Assembly: GCA_964543525.1 (NCBI GenBank)
Contig: CAZIYW010000003.1
Span: forward strand, 44,642 to 108,641
DNA: 64,000 nt
Reading direction: 5' to 3'
Source: CBDVBE01 sp964543525
GTDB taxonomy: Bacteria; Fibrobacterota; Chitinivibrionia; Chitinivibrionales; JANQEN01
The notes under the pieces are model-generated. The model was not told the origin of the DNA, made no database searches, and was given only the letters and a program-made list of their open reading frames with translations. Shown piece by piece: positions 26,179-33,965 of the stretch; the first letter of the stretch is position 1; each line of letters opens with the position of its first letter. Both the position numbers and the translations under genes were made by a program.

Positions 26179-28410
26179 ATGGATATCTTTGATCACCACC
26201 GCAAAGAAATAACCGGTAAAAACGCGCCGCTCGCGGATCGTATGCGGCCGCTTACGCTTGATGATTTTTACGGCCAGGAGCATATTATCGGGCCGGGACG
26301 GCTGCTGCGCCGTGCCATTCAGATAGACCAGCTTTCGAGTCTTATTTTCTACGGTCCGCCCGGCACCGGCAAGACCACGCTCGCGCGGATAATAGCGAAT
26401 ACCACGAAAGCGCAGTTTCTCAGTATCAATGCAGTACTCGCGGGTGTCAATGATATCCGCCGGGCAATCAAGGAGGCGCAGGAAACCCTGGCGCTCTATT
26501 CCAAGCGAACTATCCTTTTTATTGATGAGGTGCACCGGTTCAATAAAGCGCAGCAGGATGCGCTCCTGCCCCATGTGGAAAACGGTACGCTGATTCTTAT
26601 CGGTGCGACCACGGAGAATCCCTACTTTGAGGTGAACAAGGCGCTGGTGTCCAGGTCCCGTATCTTTCAATTGAAAAAACTGACTGAAAAAGATTTGGAG
26701 AAGGTGGCTTGGAATGCACTTTCCGACAGGGAGCGCGGGTACGGCGAAAGGCCGGTAAACATGGATGACGATGCGATGCGTCATTTAATCAAGGCGGCAA
26801 ACGGTGATGCCCGCGGCGTGCTCAATGCCCTTGAGCTGGCCGTTGAAACCACTGAGCCGGAACAGGACGGCAGTATCCATATCACCCGCGGTGTGATAGA
26901 GGATTCAATTCAGCAGCGGGCGGTGCTGTATGACAAGGACGGTGATGCGCATTACGATACGGTATCGGCATTTATCAAGTCACTGCGCGGGTCCGACCCC
27001 GATGCTGCGCTTTACTGGATGGCAAAGATGCTCTATGCAGGTGAGGATCCCCGCTTCATTTTCAGGCGCATGATTATTTTTGCCGGTGAGGATATCGGTC
27101 TTGCCGATCCCCACGGCATTCAGGTCGTGGTTGCCAATGCACAGGCCTTTGACTATGTGGGAATGCCTGAAGGGCGGTTCCATTTATCCCTGGCGTGTCT
27201 CTATTGCGCCACGGCGCCTAAAAGTAATACCACCCTTTCATTTTTTGACGCAATAAAGACTGTCGGCGAAGAAAGGGAGGATGAGGTGCCGGATCGTCTG
27301 AAAGATTCTTCGCGGGATCGAAACGGATTCGGCCACGGTGAAGGGTATCTCTATCCCCATGCGTATCGCGATCACTGGGTTGCCCAGCAGTACCTGCCCG
27401 CCATGATGCAGGGACGGATGTTCTATACGCCGTCGGACCAGGGATATGAGCGGTCCGTTAAACAGGAGGTCACCGCAAAACGGGAAGCGCAGCTCGAGGC
27501 AATGGTCGACAGTGAAGATGGTGAAGCATTCAGTGCCGATGTCGGTAAATCCGGCAGCAGGAAACACAGTCAGCGGATGTGGGAAAAACGTACTTCAGGT
27601 TCTACCGGGTCTCAGCTCGCACGGATTCGTGATCGAATTTTCGAGCTCGCGGATGTAAAGTGTGACAGCCTGGTTCTCGACATCCATGCCCGTACCGGGC
27701 TGCTTACCTTTGAAGCGGTTCGCCATGCTCCTGAGGGAAGTGTCTGGGCTCTGGTACACGACAAAAAAGCGTATGAAACACTGCACACCATGGCACAGCG
27801 GTTTTCACCCTTTGAGCAGCCGCAGATTGTTTTAAGCAGCATAGATACCTGTGTGACTGATATCCGCAGCGCAGCAGGCGAGGATGTCCTGTTTGATGCC
27901 ATTATCGGGAGAAATATCCTCAACCGGACACTGAATAAAGCGGCGCTTGTTGAGCAGTTTGCCGGGTGTCTGGCCCGAAGCGGCACTATGGTTTTTGCGG
28001 AGACGGTTCATCGATCGTCGCAGCGGATTTCAGAATGTATCAGGTTCGGATCCTCTTTATTGGAGCAAAAATTCCTCTCCGCAGAGAAGTCGTTTTTTTC
28101 GAACAACGGCGATCCTCTTGTGGGCTGGAGTGTTCAATTGTTGAACAAAGAGTTGAATTCAATTAAAAAAATTGACATAAAGATTACAGATGTACCTTTT
28201 ACCACTACCCGTCGCATTACACCGGACGATATCGAATTCTGGCTCCGGGAGACTGAAAAAGGGGAGCGGCAGTCACTGGGTGACTATATCCGCGCAACCG
28301 TTTCTGAAGAAGAATTCGAAGAGATTAGCAAGATGCTGCATGTGCAGTTGGATAATACTGATGTGCAGTGGAAAACAGTGGCTGCGTTTATAAAAGTTAA
28401 AAAGCGTTAA
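26179..28410 (+). CDS. rarA: RarA/MgsA-type AAA+ ATPase fused to a methyltransferase-like domain
   Basis: 743 residues from the ATG at 26179 (30 fewer than the longest frame). Residues 1-425 are a complete RarA replication-fork ATPase: RMRPLTLDDFYGQEHI, Walker A GPPGTGKTT, Walker B FIDEVHRFNK, sensor GATTENPYFEVN, and the MgsA C-terminal helical domain (YCATAPKSNT, YLYPHAYRDHW). Normal RarA ends about there. A charged linker is followed by about 280 extra residues with SAM-methyltransferase features (LVLDIHARTGLLTFEAV as motif I, FDAIIGRNIL as motif post-II). Fused RarA-plus-unknown-domain proteins are known in cyanobacteria and elsewhere. No strong SD precedes the start. Confidence 0.88.
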   Translation: MDIFDHHRKEITGKNAPLADRMRPLTLDDFYGQEHIIGPGRLLRRAIQIDQLSSLIFYGPPGTGKTTLARIIANTTKAQFLSINAVLAGVNDIRRAIKEAQETLALYSKRTILFIDEVHRFNKAQQDALLPHVENGTLILIGATTENPYFEVNKALVSRSRIFQLKKLTEKDLEKVAWNALSDRERGYGERPVNMDDDAMRHLIKAANGDARGVLNALELAVETTEPEQDGSIHITRGVIEDSIQQRAVLYDKDGDAHYDTVSAFIKSLRGSDPDAALYWMAKMLYAGEDPRFIFRRMIIFAGEDIGLADPHGIQVVVANAQAFDYVGMPEGRFHLSLACLYCATAPKSNTTLSFFDAIKTVGEEREDEVPDRLKDSSRDRNGFGHGEGYLYPHAYRDHWVAQQYLPAMMQGRMFYTPSDQGYERSVKQEVTAKREAQLEAMVDSEDGEAFSADVGKSGSRKHSQRMWEKRTSGSTGSQLARIRDRIFELADVKCDSLVLDIHARTGLLTFEAVRHAPEGSVWALVHDKKAYETLHTMAQRFSPFEQPQIVLSSIDTCVTDIRSAAGEDVLFDAIIGRNILNRTLNKAALVEQFAGCLARSGTMVFAETVHRSSQRISECIRFGSSLLEQKFLSAEKSFFSNNGDPLVGWSVQLLNKELNSIKKIDIKITDVPFTTTRRITPDDIEFWLRETEKGERQSLGDYIRATVSEEEFEEISKMLHVQLDNTDVQWKTVAAFIKVKKR

Positions 28411-28458
28411 GCCGATTTCTTTAGAAATTATCGACAGAAAAATGACCAATTGGGTGTT

Positions 28459-28482
28459 AATTGTGTGACAATTGTGTATAAT
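28459..28482 (+). promoter_or_regulatory. Operator-like dyad and -10 element before the toxin-antitoxin pair
   Basis: AATTGT-GTG-ACAATT (28459-28473) is a perfect dyad and is followed at once by TATAAT (28477-28482). The antitoxin ATG is 50 bases downstream. Phd-type antitoxins usually repress their own operon through such sites; I see no good -35 box. Confidence 0.5.
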
Positions 28483-28531
28483 ATATATTAAGAACCAAAT
28501 CACCTTTAATACACAAATTCAGGGAGACGTT

Positions 28532-28816
28532 ATGAAATTTGTTTCTGTAAGAGATTTCAGAAGTAAATCAGCCCAGGTGTGGAAGCAGCTGAAGAAAGAA
28601 GATGAGATGGTGATAACCTCAAATGGAAAACCGGTTGCACTGCTGACATCTCTCTCTGATGAAAATCTGGAGGAAACATTGAAAACAGTTCGAAAAGTGA
28701 AAGCTATGGCAGCTGTTACCGCAATGCAATTACGATCTGCAGAAAGAGGAAACGACAAACTGAAAATCAATGAGATTAATAAGGAAATTGCAGCTGTGAG
28801 AAAAGGGAGAATTTAG
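28532..28816 (+). CDS. Phd/YefM-family antitoxin
   Basis: 94 residues. MKFVSVRDFRSKSAQVWKQL and EMVITSNGKPVALLTSL are the Phd/YefM DNA-binding core (strand-helix-helix), and the lysine-rich helical tail would wrap the toxin. AGGGAG lies seven bases before the ATG; an upstream in-frame start at 28472 falls inside the promoter and is not used. It overlaps the PIN toxin gene by one base, a normal coupled antitoxin-toxin order. Confidence 0.87.
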   Translation: MKFVSVRDFRSKSAQVWKQLKKEDEMVITSNGKPVALLTSLSDENLEETLKTVRKVKAMAAVTAMQLRSAERGNDKLKINEINKEIAAVRKGRI

Positions 28817-29220
28817 TGCGGGTCGTTGTTGACACGAATGTAATAGTTTCTGCGCTTATCAATCCTTATGGTGCTCCGGCTTCTGTATTGGGATTGATTT
28901 TAGAAGAAAAAATCGAATTGTGTTATGATTCGAGAATGTTAATTGAATATGAACAGGTCCTTAAACGGAAGAAATTCGGATTTAATGAAGTTGAAGTAAA
29001 TTCATTAATTGATTTTCTGAAAGAAACAGGTAACATAGTTGTTGCTATAAAATCCAATCTGACTATAAAAGACCCGGGTGATCTTCCTTTTTTGGAAGTC
29101 GCATCTATTTCAGGAGCGGATTATTTAATAACTGGAAACAGTTCCCATTTTCCAGAGAAAATCGGCACAACAAAGGTTGTATCACCGTCTGAATTTATCA
29201 GGTTAAATTTCAAATTGTAA
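28816..29220 (+). CDS. PIN-domain toxin (putative ribonuclease)
   Basis: 134 residues of the COG1569/PIN_3 type. The three conserved acids are visible: Asp in VVVDTNVIVSAL, Glu in MLIEYEQVL, and the Asp pair in KDPGDLPFLEVA followed by ADYLITGN. A Mg-dependent RNase active site should therefore be intact. The start codon is GTG, overlapping the antitoxin's TAG by one base. Confidence 0.88.
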   Translation: MRVVVDTNVIVSALINPYGAPASVLGLILEEKIELCYDSRMLIEYEQVLKRKKFGFNEVEVNSLIDFLKETGNIVVAIKSNLTIKDPGDLPFLEVASISGADYLITGNSSHFPEKIGTTKVVSPSEFIRLNFKL

Positions 29221-29504
29221 ATACAAATTGAAGATCCGAAAGTCTTTTTTGCTGTTGTCTACTGAACCAATACCCACTATTACTTTTTTGGCCGGTATCA
29301 AATATCTTCTGTCATCGCTGAGATTTAAAAGATAAAATTACCGGTATTTTCAACCTGAAAATAATATAAATTTCCAGTTAATCGACGGACACTTGAATTC
29401 TATATGCATTATAAAAAAAAGAAAAGAGATGTTATATCAAAAATTCTCCTTTGCGTTCTCTGAACTATTGCGCGAGAAATTTAACCAATATGCCCCATCT
29501 GCCT

Positions 29505-29661
29505 TTTCGAGGATGAAGGATGAGAAGGACGATTTTTTTGCCAATATCTAATATCCAATATCACTCTTTTATCAATATCTACTATCCACCACGCACATTG
29601 CTCTCAATCCCTGAACCTTGAACCTTGAACTTTGAACCTTGAACCTTGAACTTTGAACCTT
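29505..29661. repeat. Nest of three repeat types
   Basis: Three short repeat families lie end to end between the PIN toxin and dtd: a GAGGA-type half (29505-29531, TTTTCGAGGATGAAGGATG start, copy E), an AATATCTAATATCCAATATC block (29539-29590) related to the array beside the four-helix-bundle gene, and a seven-base tandem repeat of TTGAACC/TTGAACT units (29612-29661). No ORF is present. The region from 29221 to 29504 shows nothing else recognisable. Confidence 0.75.
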
Positions 29662-30101
29662 TAAACCCTCTCCAGAATAATCGTCACCGGCCCGTCATTC
29701 ACCAGCTCAACATCCATCATTGCCCCGAAAATACCGGTTTCTACCACGGCAACATACTCTTTCATTTTATTGACAAAGTATTCATAGAGCCGGTTGCCCT
29801 TTTCAGGCGGCGCCGCATGAACATAGCTGGGGCGTCGTCCCTTATTACAGTTGCCGTAAAGGGTGAACTGTGATACGACAAGCACGGCGCCGTTCACCTC
29901 ATGCAGGGACAGGTTCATTTTATATTCGTCATCCGGGAAAATGCGGAGCTCAACGCATTTTTTGGCAAGAAAATCAGCCTGCTCCTCAGTGTCGTCCCGG
30001 TGTACACCAAGCAGGATAAGCAGCCCCTGGTCAATTGAGCCGGTTACGGTTCCGTCAACGGTTACTTTCGCGCGTTTTACTCTCTGTATAACCAGTTTCA
30101 T
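29661..30101 (-). CDS. dtd: D-aminoacyl-tRNA deacylase
   Basis: 146 residues, full length. The enzyme removes D-amino acids (and Gly from tRNA-Ala) from charged tRNA in the cytoplasm as a homodimer. The two family signatures are intact: SQFTLYGN (catalytic, with Thr) and the cross-subunit NDGPVT motif near the C-terminus. N-terminal MKLVIQRVKRAKVTVDG is typical. It is flanked on both sides by repeats and has no operon partner. Confidence 0.96.
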   Translation of the reverse strand: MKLVIQRVKRAKVTVDGTVTGSIDQGLLILLGVHRDDTEEQADFLAKKCVELRIFPDDEYKMNLSLHEVNGAVLVVSQFTLYGNCNKGRRPSYVHAAPPEKGNRLYEYFVNKMKEYVAVVETGIFGAMMDVELVNDGPVTIILERV

Positions 30102-30129
30102 AATATGCAGCTATTATTAATACGTTATA

Positions 30130-30211
30130 CTCGTCCTCTTCTTCCTCCTCCATCGTCATCTGAAATTCAGCTCTATTTAATAATTCGAGGAAGAGAATGA
30201 TTTGAATCGTC
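30130..30211. repeat. GAGGA-type hairpin repeat, copy B
   Basis: A pyrimidine-rich arm (CTCGTCCTCTTCTTCCTCC from 30130) and the TTCGAGGAAGAGAATGA arm at 30184-30200 flank a loop; the tail GATTTGAATCGTC resembles the CAATCGTTAACA tail of copies A and C. It sits in the gap between dtd and the next minus-strand gene's stop. Confidence 0.65.
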
Positions 30212-30230
30212 TATGTTTACCGGAAGTCAA

Positions 30231-30896
30231 TCAAAACAAAAAACTCAGCCCCATCCTGATACCCGGCGCCAGGCAGTTATATTCGAAGTATTCGTTCTCC
30301 GTATCCTTAACCTTCTTTTTCAATTTGCCCCATTGCAGTTCAAAGCCTCCATACAGAGCGGCATGTTCCCCAAAGTCAAATACAGCGTCGGCAGACACCT
30401 TTCCCAGCACTCCGATATAAAACCCGCCTTCATCATACTGCTTGGGGATCGTTATCTCACTTCCTGTTGAGTCAAACTGTGTTTCCGATTTTACCATCAT
30501 ATTCACGCCAATCTGCGCCTTGATAACCGGATGAAGCTTATACTTTGGAATAGGATCAACCATGAGAAACACCGACAGGGGAAACATGAACAGCTTTTTA
30601 TCCTTGTATTTTCGCGTTTTTGTGATGATAGCTCCCGTTACAGTATTTGTATCCTGGTATGTTGTATCATTAACAATCGTATTCCATGAAAAATCAAGAT
30701 CAGCGCCCACACCAATAACATTGTCAAATAGTTTGGCATATTCAACAGTACCATTCCACGCAGTCGGTTTTTCAGTATCCCGCAGCCCCTTTGGCCAGGT
30801 CGGTCCGATACCGATATTTATGATATTCTGAGCACTACTCGATAGTACTATTCCACTGAACAACATCGCAAGGAGCGGTAAATATCTGATTTGCAT
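30231..30896 (-). CDS. Outer-membrane beta-barrel protein, unknown function
   Basis: 221 residues with a signal peptide (MQIRYLPLLAMLFSGIVLSSSAQ). Alternating strands (FMFPLSVFLMVDP, AQIGVNMMVKS, AVFDFGEHAALYGGFELQWG) and a C-terminal strand ending in Phe (APGIRMGLSFLF) are the marks of a small outer-membrane barrel folded by BAM. AAGGGG precedes the ATG. It is divergent from the lipoprotein at 31055. Confidence 0.75.
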   Translation of the reverse strand: MQIRYLPLLAMLFSGIVLSSSAQNIINIGIGPTWPKGLRDTEKPTAWNGTVEYAKLFDNVIGVGADLDFSWNTIVNDTTYQDTNTVTGAIITKTRKYKDKKLFMFPLSVFLMVDPIPKYKLHPVIKAQIGVNMMVKSETQFDSTGSEITIPKQYDEGGFYIGVLGKVSADAVFDFGEHAALYGGFELQWGKLKKKVKDTENEYFEYNCLAPGIRMGLSFLF

Positions 30897-30919
30897 AAAT
30901 ATCCCCTTCTTTTCAACGT

Positions 30920-30967
30920 AATATTATAATATTAATAGATCAGGTTTATTGTATTGTAAAATAAACC
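30920..30967. promoter_or_regulatory. Two dyads in the divergent promoter region
   Basis: AATATTATAATATT (30920-30933) is a perfect 14-base palindrome, and GGTTTATT (30943-30950) pairs with AATAAACC (30960-30967). They lie between two divergent genes for outer-membrane proteins 24-47 bases upstream of the minus-strand gene's start, a natural place for a shared operator. AT-richness makes chance palindromes fairly likely. Confidence 0.35.
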
Positions 30968-31054
30968 ATACCTTCCTTTTAAACAAACGTTAATATTTAG
31001 TGTATATTTATAGCAGAGTGTAATTTTAAGTACTTTATAAAAAAGGAAGTGACT

Positions 31055-31918
31055 ATGAAACCGGAAAAAATACTCGTTTTTGTCGGTATGTTTTTATTAC
31101 TCCAGGGGTGTTACACCCAGTTTGCGACCCTGCAGGATCAGTATCAGGGGGAATCACGCGGGATTGCGGTGGACAGTACCGGAGAACCTGTTCCGGATAC
31201 GGTTGTGGTAAAGGAGCGTGAGACCTGCTACTGGCACCGGACCTTCTTCGGGGACTGGGAGCTGCGCTGTTACGAGACCAATTATCCGGATGAATGGTAC
31301 TCCTACTATCACCAGCCGTGGTGGTATAATCAGTCCTCGTACTATTTTTATGACTGCAGTTGCCCCTACCATATCATGTTCAATCCCCACTGTGAATACT
31401 GCTGGTATTACTGCAACAAGTATCACAATCACTTTTTTATTCATCACATTATTGATACGGGAAGTACCATTGGTACGGGGATCAATACCGGTTCCGGGAA
31501 GAAGTCGGCGCGGCCGCCGATTCGGCCGGGTTCACAGGGAAGTGCTGCCGGTACCGGCGGTGGTGCGGTTTCCACGGTACCCAAGAAGGACCTTTCCGTT
31601 ACAGAAACAGGGGTGGATAACAATTCATCACAGGGAGCCGGGCAGAATATCATTGTTATGCCTGATGAGTCGCCGTCGCCGCTCGGCCGTCCTTCAATGC
31701 GACCGAAAACCGCGGTGAAAAAGAAAGAGAAGGTAACCACCGGCAATGAGGCCGTAAATGTACAAAAGAAGGGAGTGTTACAGGAGAGTGCGCCCCCGCC
31801 GAAGGTTACGACAAAGGAAAAATTGATAAACATTAATAACGCGAAACAGGAAAAACAACAGCAACTTCAAACCGATAAGGAGAAAACACGCAAACGCCGT
31901 TCGCTCAGGGGGAAATAA
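31055..31918 (+). CDS. Cys/Tyr/Trp-rich lipoprotein, unknown function
   Basis: 287 residues from the ATG at 31055 (AAGGAAG seven bases before it). A canonical lipobox LLLQGC gives an outer-membrane lipoprotein. Residues about 50-130 are extraordinary: seven cysteines with many Tyr, Trp and His (ETCYWHRTFFGDWELRCYE, DCSCPYHI, HCEYCWYYCNKYHNH). The second half is low complexity, Gly/Ser-rich and then Lys/Gln-rich with a basic end (KTRKRRSLRGK). I recognise no family. It is seven bases upstream of the PorV-like gene and surely in the same operon. Confidence 0.75.
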   Translation: MKPEKILVFVGMFLLLQGCYTQFATLQDQYQGESRGIAVDSTGEPVPDTVVVKERETCYWHRTFFGDWELRCYETNYPDEWYSYYHQPWWYNQSSYYFYDCSCPYHIMFNPHCEYCWYYCNKYHNHFFIHHIIDTGSTIGTGINTGSGKKSARPPIRPGSQGSAAGTGGGAVSTVPKKDLSVTETGVDNNSSQGAGQNIIVMPDESPSPLGRPSMRPKTAVKKKEKVTTGNEAVNVQKKGVLQESAPPPKVTTKEKLININNAKQEKQQQLQTDKEKTRKRRSLRGK

Positions 31919-31925
31919 TAGAACT

Positions 31926-33146
31926 ATGAAGAAAACAGTGTACTGGTTACTTACAGGATGTCTCTGCATTGCCACAGCCCAGGATTTTGGTGTCCCTGCC
32001 CGATCAACTGTCGGGGTAGGTACCCGTGCATTTGCCATGGGCAATAATTATGTAGCCCTGTCTGATGATGCGTCGGCCATGTTCTGGAATCCGGCGGGAC
32101 TGGCCTTTACGCCGGTTCGGGAGTTTTATGCTGCAATGAGTGGTTTTTCAAACGGGATTGAGACGGAGTTTAAGGAGAACGGGTTGGCGTCGCCAAACTC
32201 TTCCAATAAACCGCGTGTACGGCCGAACCTTATTGCTCTTCTGCGGGCAATTCCCACGAGCCGCGGCGGTTTTGCCATGGCATTCGGCTTTCAGAATCCC
32301 TATATCTGTGATGATATTCTTAAGTACAATTACCGCGTTTCGGGTGAGTGGGACCTTATGAATTATCGGGCTTTCGGACAGCTCAATCTCTGGACCGCGT
32401 CATTCGGCCTGCAGGTCGCACCTGATTTCGGCGCCGGTGCCGCAGTATCACTGATTACCGGGCGGAATACCATGAGAATCGCTCCCAATATGCTCTTTTA
32501 TGAATCAGGGATAGAGCAGTCGTATCTGGGTGCGGATGTGCGTGCCGGTATTCTCTATTCAATGTTTGACAGGATGAAAATTGGTCTGCGTATTGAGCTG
32601 CCGCAGTTTCTTATTTTCGATGAAGAGTATACCGTGGAGATGGCCCTTGACAGCAGCGTTGAAGAGCAGAATAACGGCAGACTTAAAACCGGAACAGCAG
32701 GCGCTTTCGGCGTATCCTACCGGTTCCCGTTCATGCTGGTCAGTGCCGAGGTCAAAGCGCGTACCCCAATTCCCGATGCTGATGATGAAACTGTATATTC
32801 CTTCTGGAAAGTCGGTTGTGGCGCCGGTATCGAGATCCCGCTTTTTGTAAAATTATTCTTTATTCGCGCCGGGTATTCATGGCAGGAACTGGATCGCTAT
32901 CCCATGCTCATCGAATATGATACTCCGCCTGCGGGCTTCAATCCGGATGTCCATATTGATACAAAAAAGAATGAACACCTCATAACCGCCGGGCTGGCAT
33001 TTATGAGCAGGCATGGCCTCTCCTTTGACTTTTCGTATGGGTTTCGATTTTGGGAGATAGATTCGTACCCGCCCTATGGCGGCGGAACAGTAAATGAAGT
33101 TCATAAATCACAATTTTTCCAGAGCTCCTTTGCCATCCGGTATTAG
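31926..33146 (+). CDS. PorV/UPF0164/FadL-like outer-membrane protein
   Basis: 406 residues with a signal peptide and, right after it, GVGTRAFAMGNNYVALSDDASAMFWNPAGLA split by short turns: the hallmark opening of the UPF0164/PorV/PorQ group within the FadL-like barrel superfamily. The rest is a series of amphipathic strands with the last residue Tyr in a FAIRY-type end (SSFAIRY). In Bacteroidetes PorV shuttles type IX substrates; since a type IX-like sorting domain occurs in this window, such a role is plausible but unproven. Confidence 0.8.
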   Translation: MKKTVYWLLTGCLCIATAQDFGVPARSTVGVGTRAFAMGNNYVALSDDASAMFWNPAGLAFTPVREFYAAMSGFSNGIETEFKENGLASPNSSNKPRVRPNLIALLRAIPTSRGGFAMAFGFQNPYICDDILKYNYRVSGEWDLMNYRAFGQLNLWTASFGLQVAPDFGAGAAVSLITGRNTMRIAPNMLFYESGIEQSYLGADVRAGILYSMFDRMKIGLRIELPQFLIFDEEYTVEMALDSSVEEQNNGRLKTGTAGAFGVSYRFPFMLVSAEVKARTPIPDADDETVYSFWKVGCGAGIEIPLFVKLFFIRAGYSWQELDRYPMLIEYDTPPAGFNPDVHIDTKKNEHLITAGLAFMSRHGLSFDFSYGFRFWEIDSYPPYGGGTVNEVHKSQFFQSSFAIRY

Positions 33147-33164
33147 CAAAGAAGGTATCCAACC

Positions 33165-33368
33165 GTGGCTTCGGTCGGTATCATACCCTGTTACGACAAC
33201 TACATATATGTGATTCATGCTGCCGGTAAAGCAATCAGAGAGACTATTTCACGCGGCGGCCATACGGTTCCCTCCACTATTGCCGAAGAAAAGCTGACTA
33301 ATGTCTTTCTCAGGGCACCCAATGCCAAAGTCTTCGCAGCATTACGACGAAAGAAAGATGTGTTCTGA
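33165..33368 (+). pseudogene. Glyoxalase II (hydroxyacylglutathione hydrolase) remnant with internal deletion
   Basis: A 67-codon open frame whose first third matches the N-terminus of metallo-beta-lactamase-fold glyoxalase II (IIPCYDNYIYVIHAAGK, compare IPAFDDNYIW in E. coli GloB) and whose rest matches the enzyme's very C-terminus (VPSTIAEEKLTNVFLRAPN and VFAALRRKKDVF). The central 180-190 residues, including all the HxHxDH metal ligands, are gone, and the join keeps the frame. It cannot be a working hydrolase. It lies 18 bp after the PorV-like gene. The start would be GTG. Confidence 0.65.
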
Positions 33369-33408
33369 TTCACCGTGGGAAATACCGTAATGCTGTTGAC
33401 TTAAGCCC

Positions 33409-33483
33409 ATCGCTCATCTTAACACTTATGCAGCACTTCGACAGGCTCTGTGTGGCAGCACAGTGCATCACTCGATGAGCGAT
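33409..33483. repeat. Nested inverted repeat with TTCGACAGGCTC core
   Basis: ATCGCTCAT (33409-33417) pairs perfectly with ATGAGCGAT (33475-33483); inside are CTTCGACAGGCTC (33436-33448), a string common in dispersed bacterial repeats, and a small CTGTG/CACAG hairpin. It fills most of the 204-bp gap between the glyoxalase remnant and the thioesterase. Confidence 0.5.
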
Positions 33484-33572
33484 TCTTATTCGTTGTTTGC
33501 CGAATGACTGCAAGTTGTATTGAGTCAAGCCTGCATCATAAAAACCTTAAATCAACAGTATTATCCTTAACC

Positions 33573-33959
33573 CTACCCTGCCTGGATACGTTCAGCCAGT
33601 TCTTTGGGTATCTTGCACGCCCTGTTTGTCCCGGCGTCAATACATACCATCTTGGCCGTACCGTTGGCAAGCAGTTCGCCTTTCTGGTTGTAAAAACTGG
33701 TTTCGAACACAAAGGTGATTGAAGAGGTGTCGGTAAGCGTTGTTTCCATATCGATAAGGTCGTTGTACCGCGCCGGACGCCGGTATTTAACATTGACTTC
33801 CGCTACTGCGAAAAGAACGCCGCGCCGGTGGTACGTGTCCAGCTCTATACCGCGTTCGCGCAGGTACTCGGTTCTACCGCGCTCCATGTATTTCAGATAG
33901 TTCGCATAATAGACAACATTACCGCAGTCGGTATCTTCATAGTAGATACGAATTTTCAC
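33573..33959 (-). CDS. YbgC-like acyl-CoA thioesterase (hotdog fold)
   Basis: 128 residues, full length for the 4HBT/YbgC family. The catalytic motif is intact: YYEDTDCGNVVYYANYLKY with the Asp in DTD, then ERGRTEYLRERG. It hydrolyses short or medium acyl-CoA or acyl-ACP esters in the cytoplasm; in many Gram-negatives YbgC is linked to Tol-Pal and membrane phospholipid work, but tol genes are not visible here. GTG start, six bases after the stop of the sigma-54 regulator, so probably one operon. Confidence 0.9.
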   Translation of the reverse strand: MKIRIYYEDTDCGNVVYYANYLKYMERGRTEYLRERGIELDTYHRRGVLFAVAEVNVKYRRPARYNDLIDMETTLTDTSSITFVFETSFYNQKGELLANGTAKMVCIDAGTNRACKIPKELAERIQAG

Positions 33960-33965
33960 TGTTGG

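Noticed and set aside
29612..29661. Possible CRISPR or coding tandem repeat
   Set aside because: Seven-base units without spacers; no open frame with a start crosses it.
33165..33368. Intact small protein of unknown function
   Set aside because: Both ends match glyoxalase II termini, so a deletion remnant explains it better than a new short gene.
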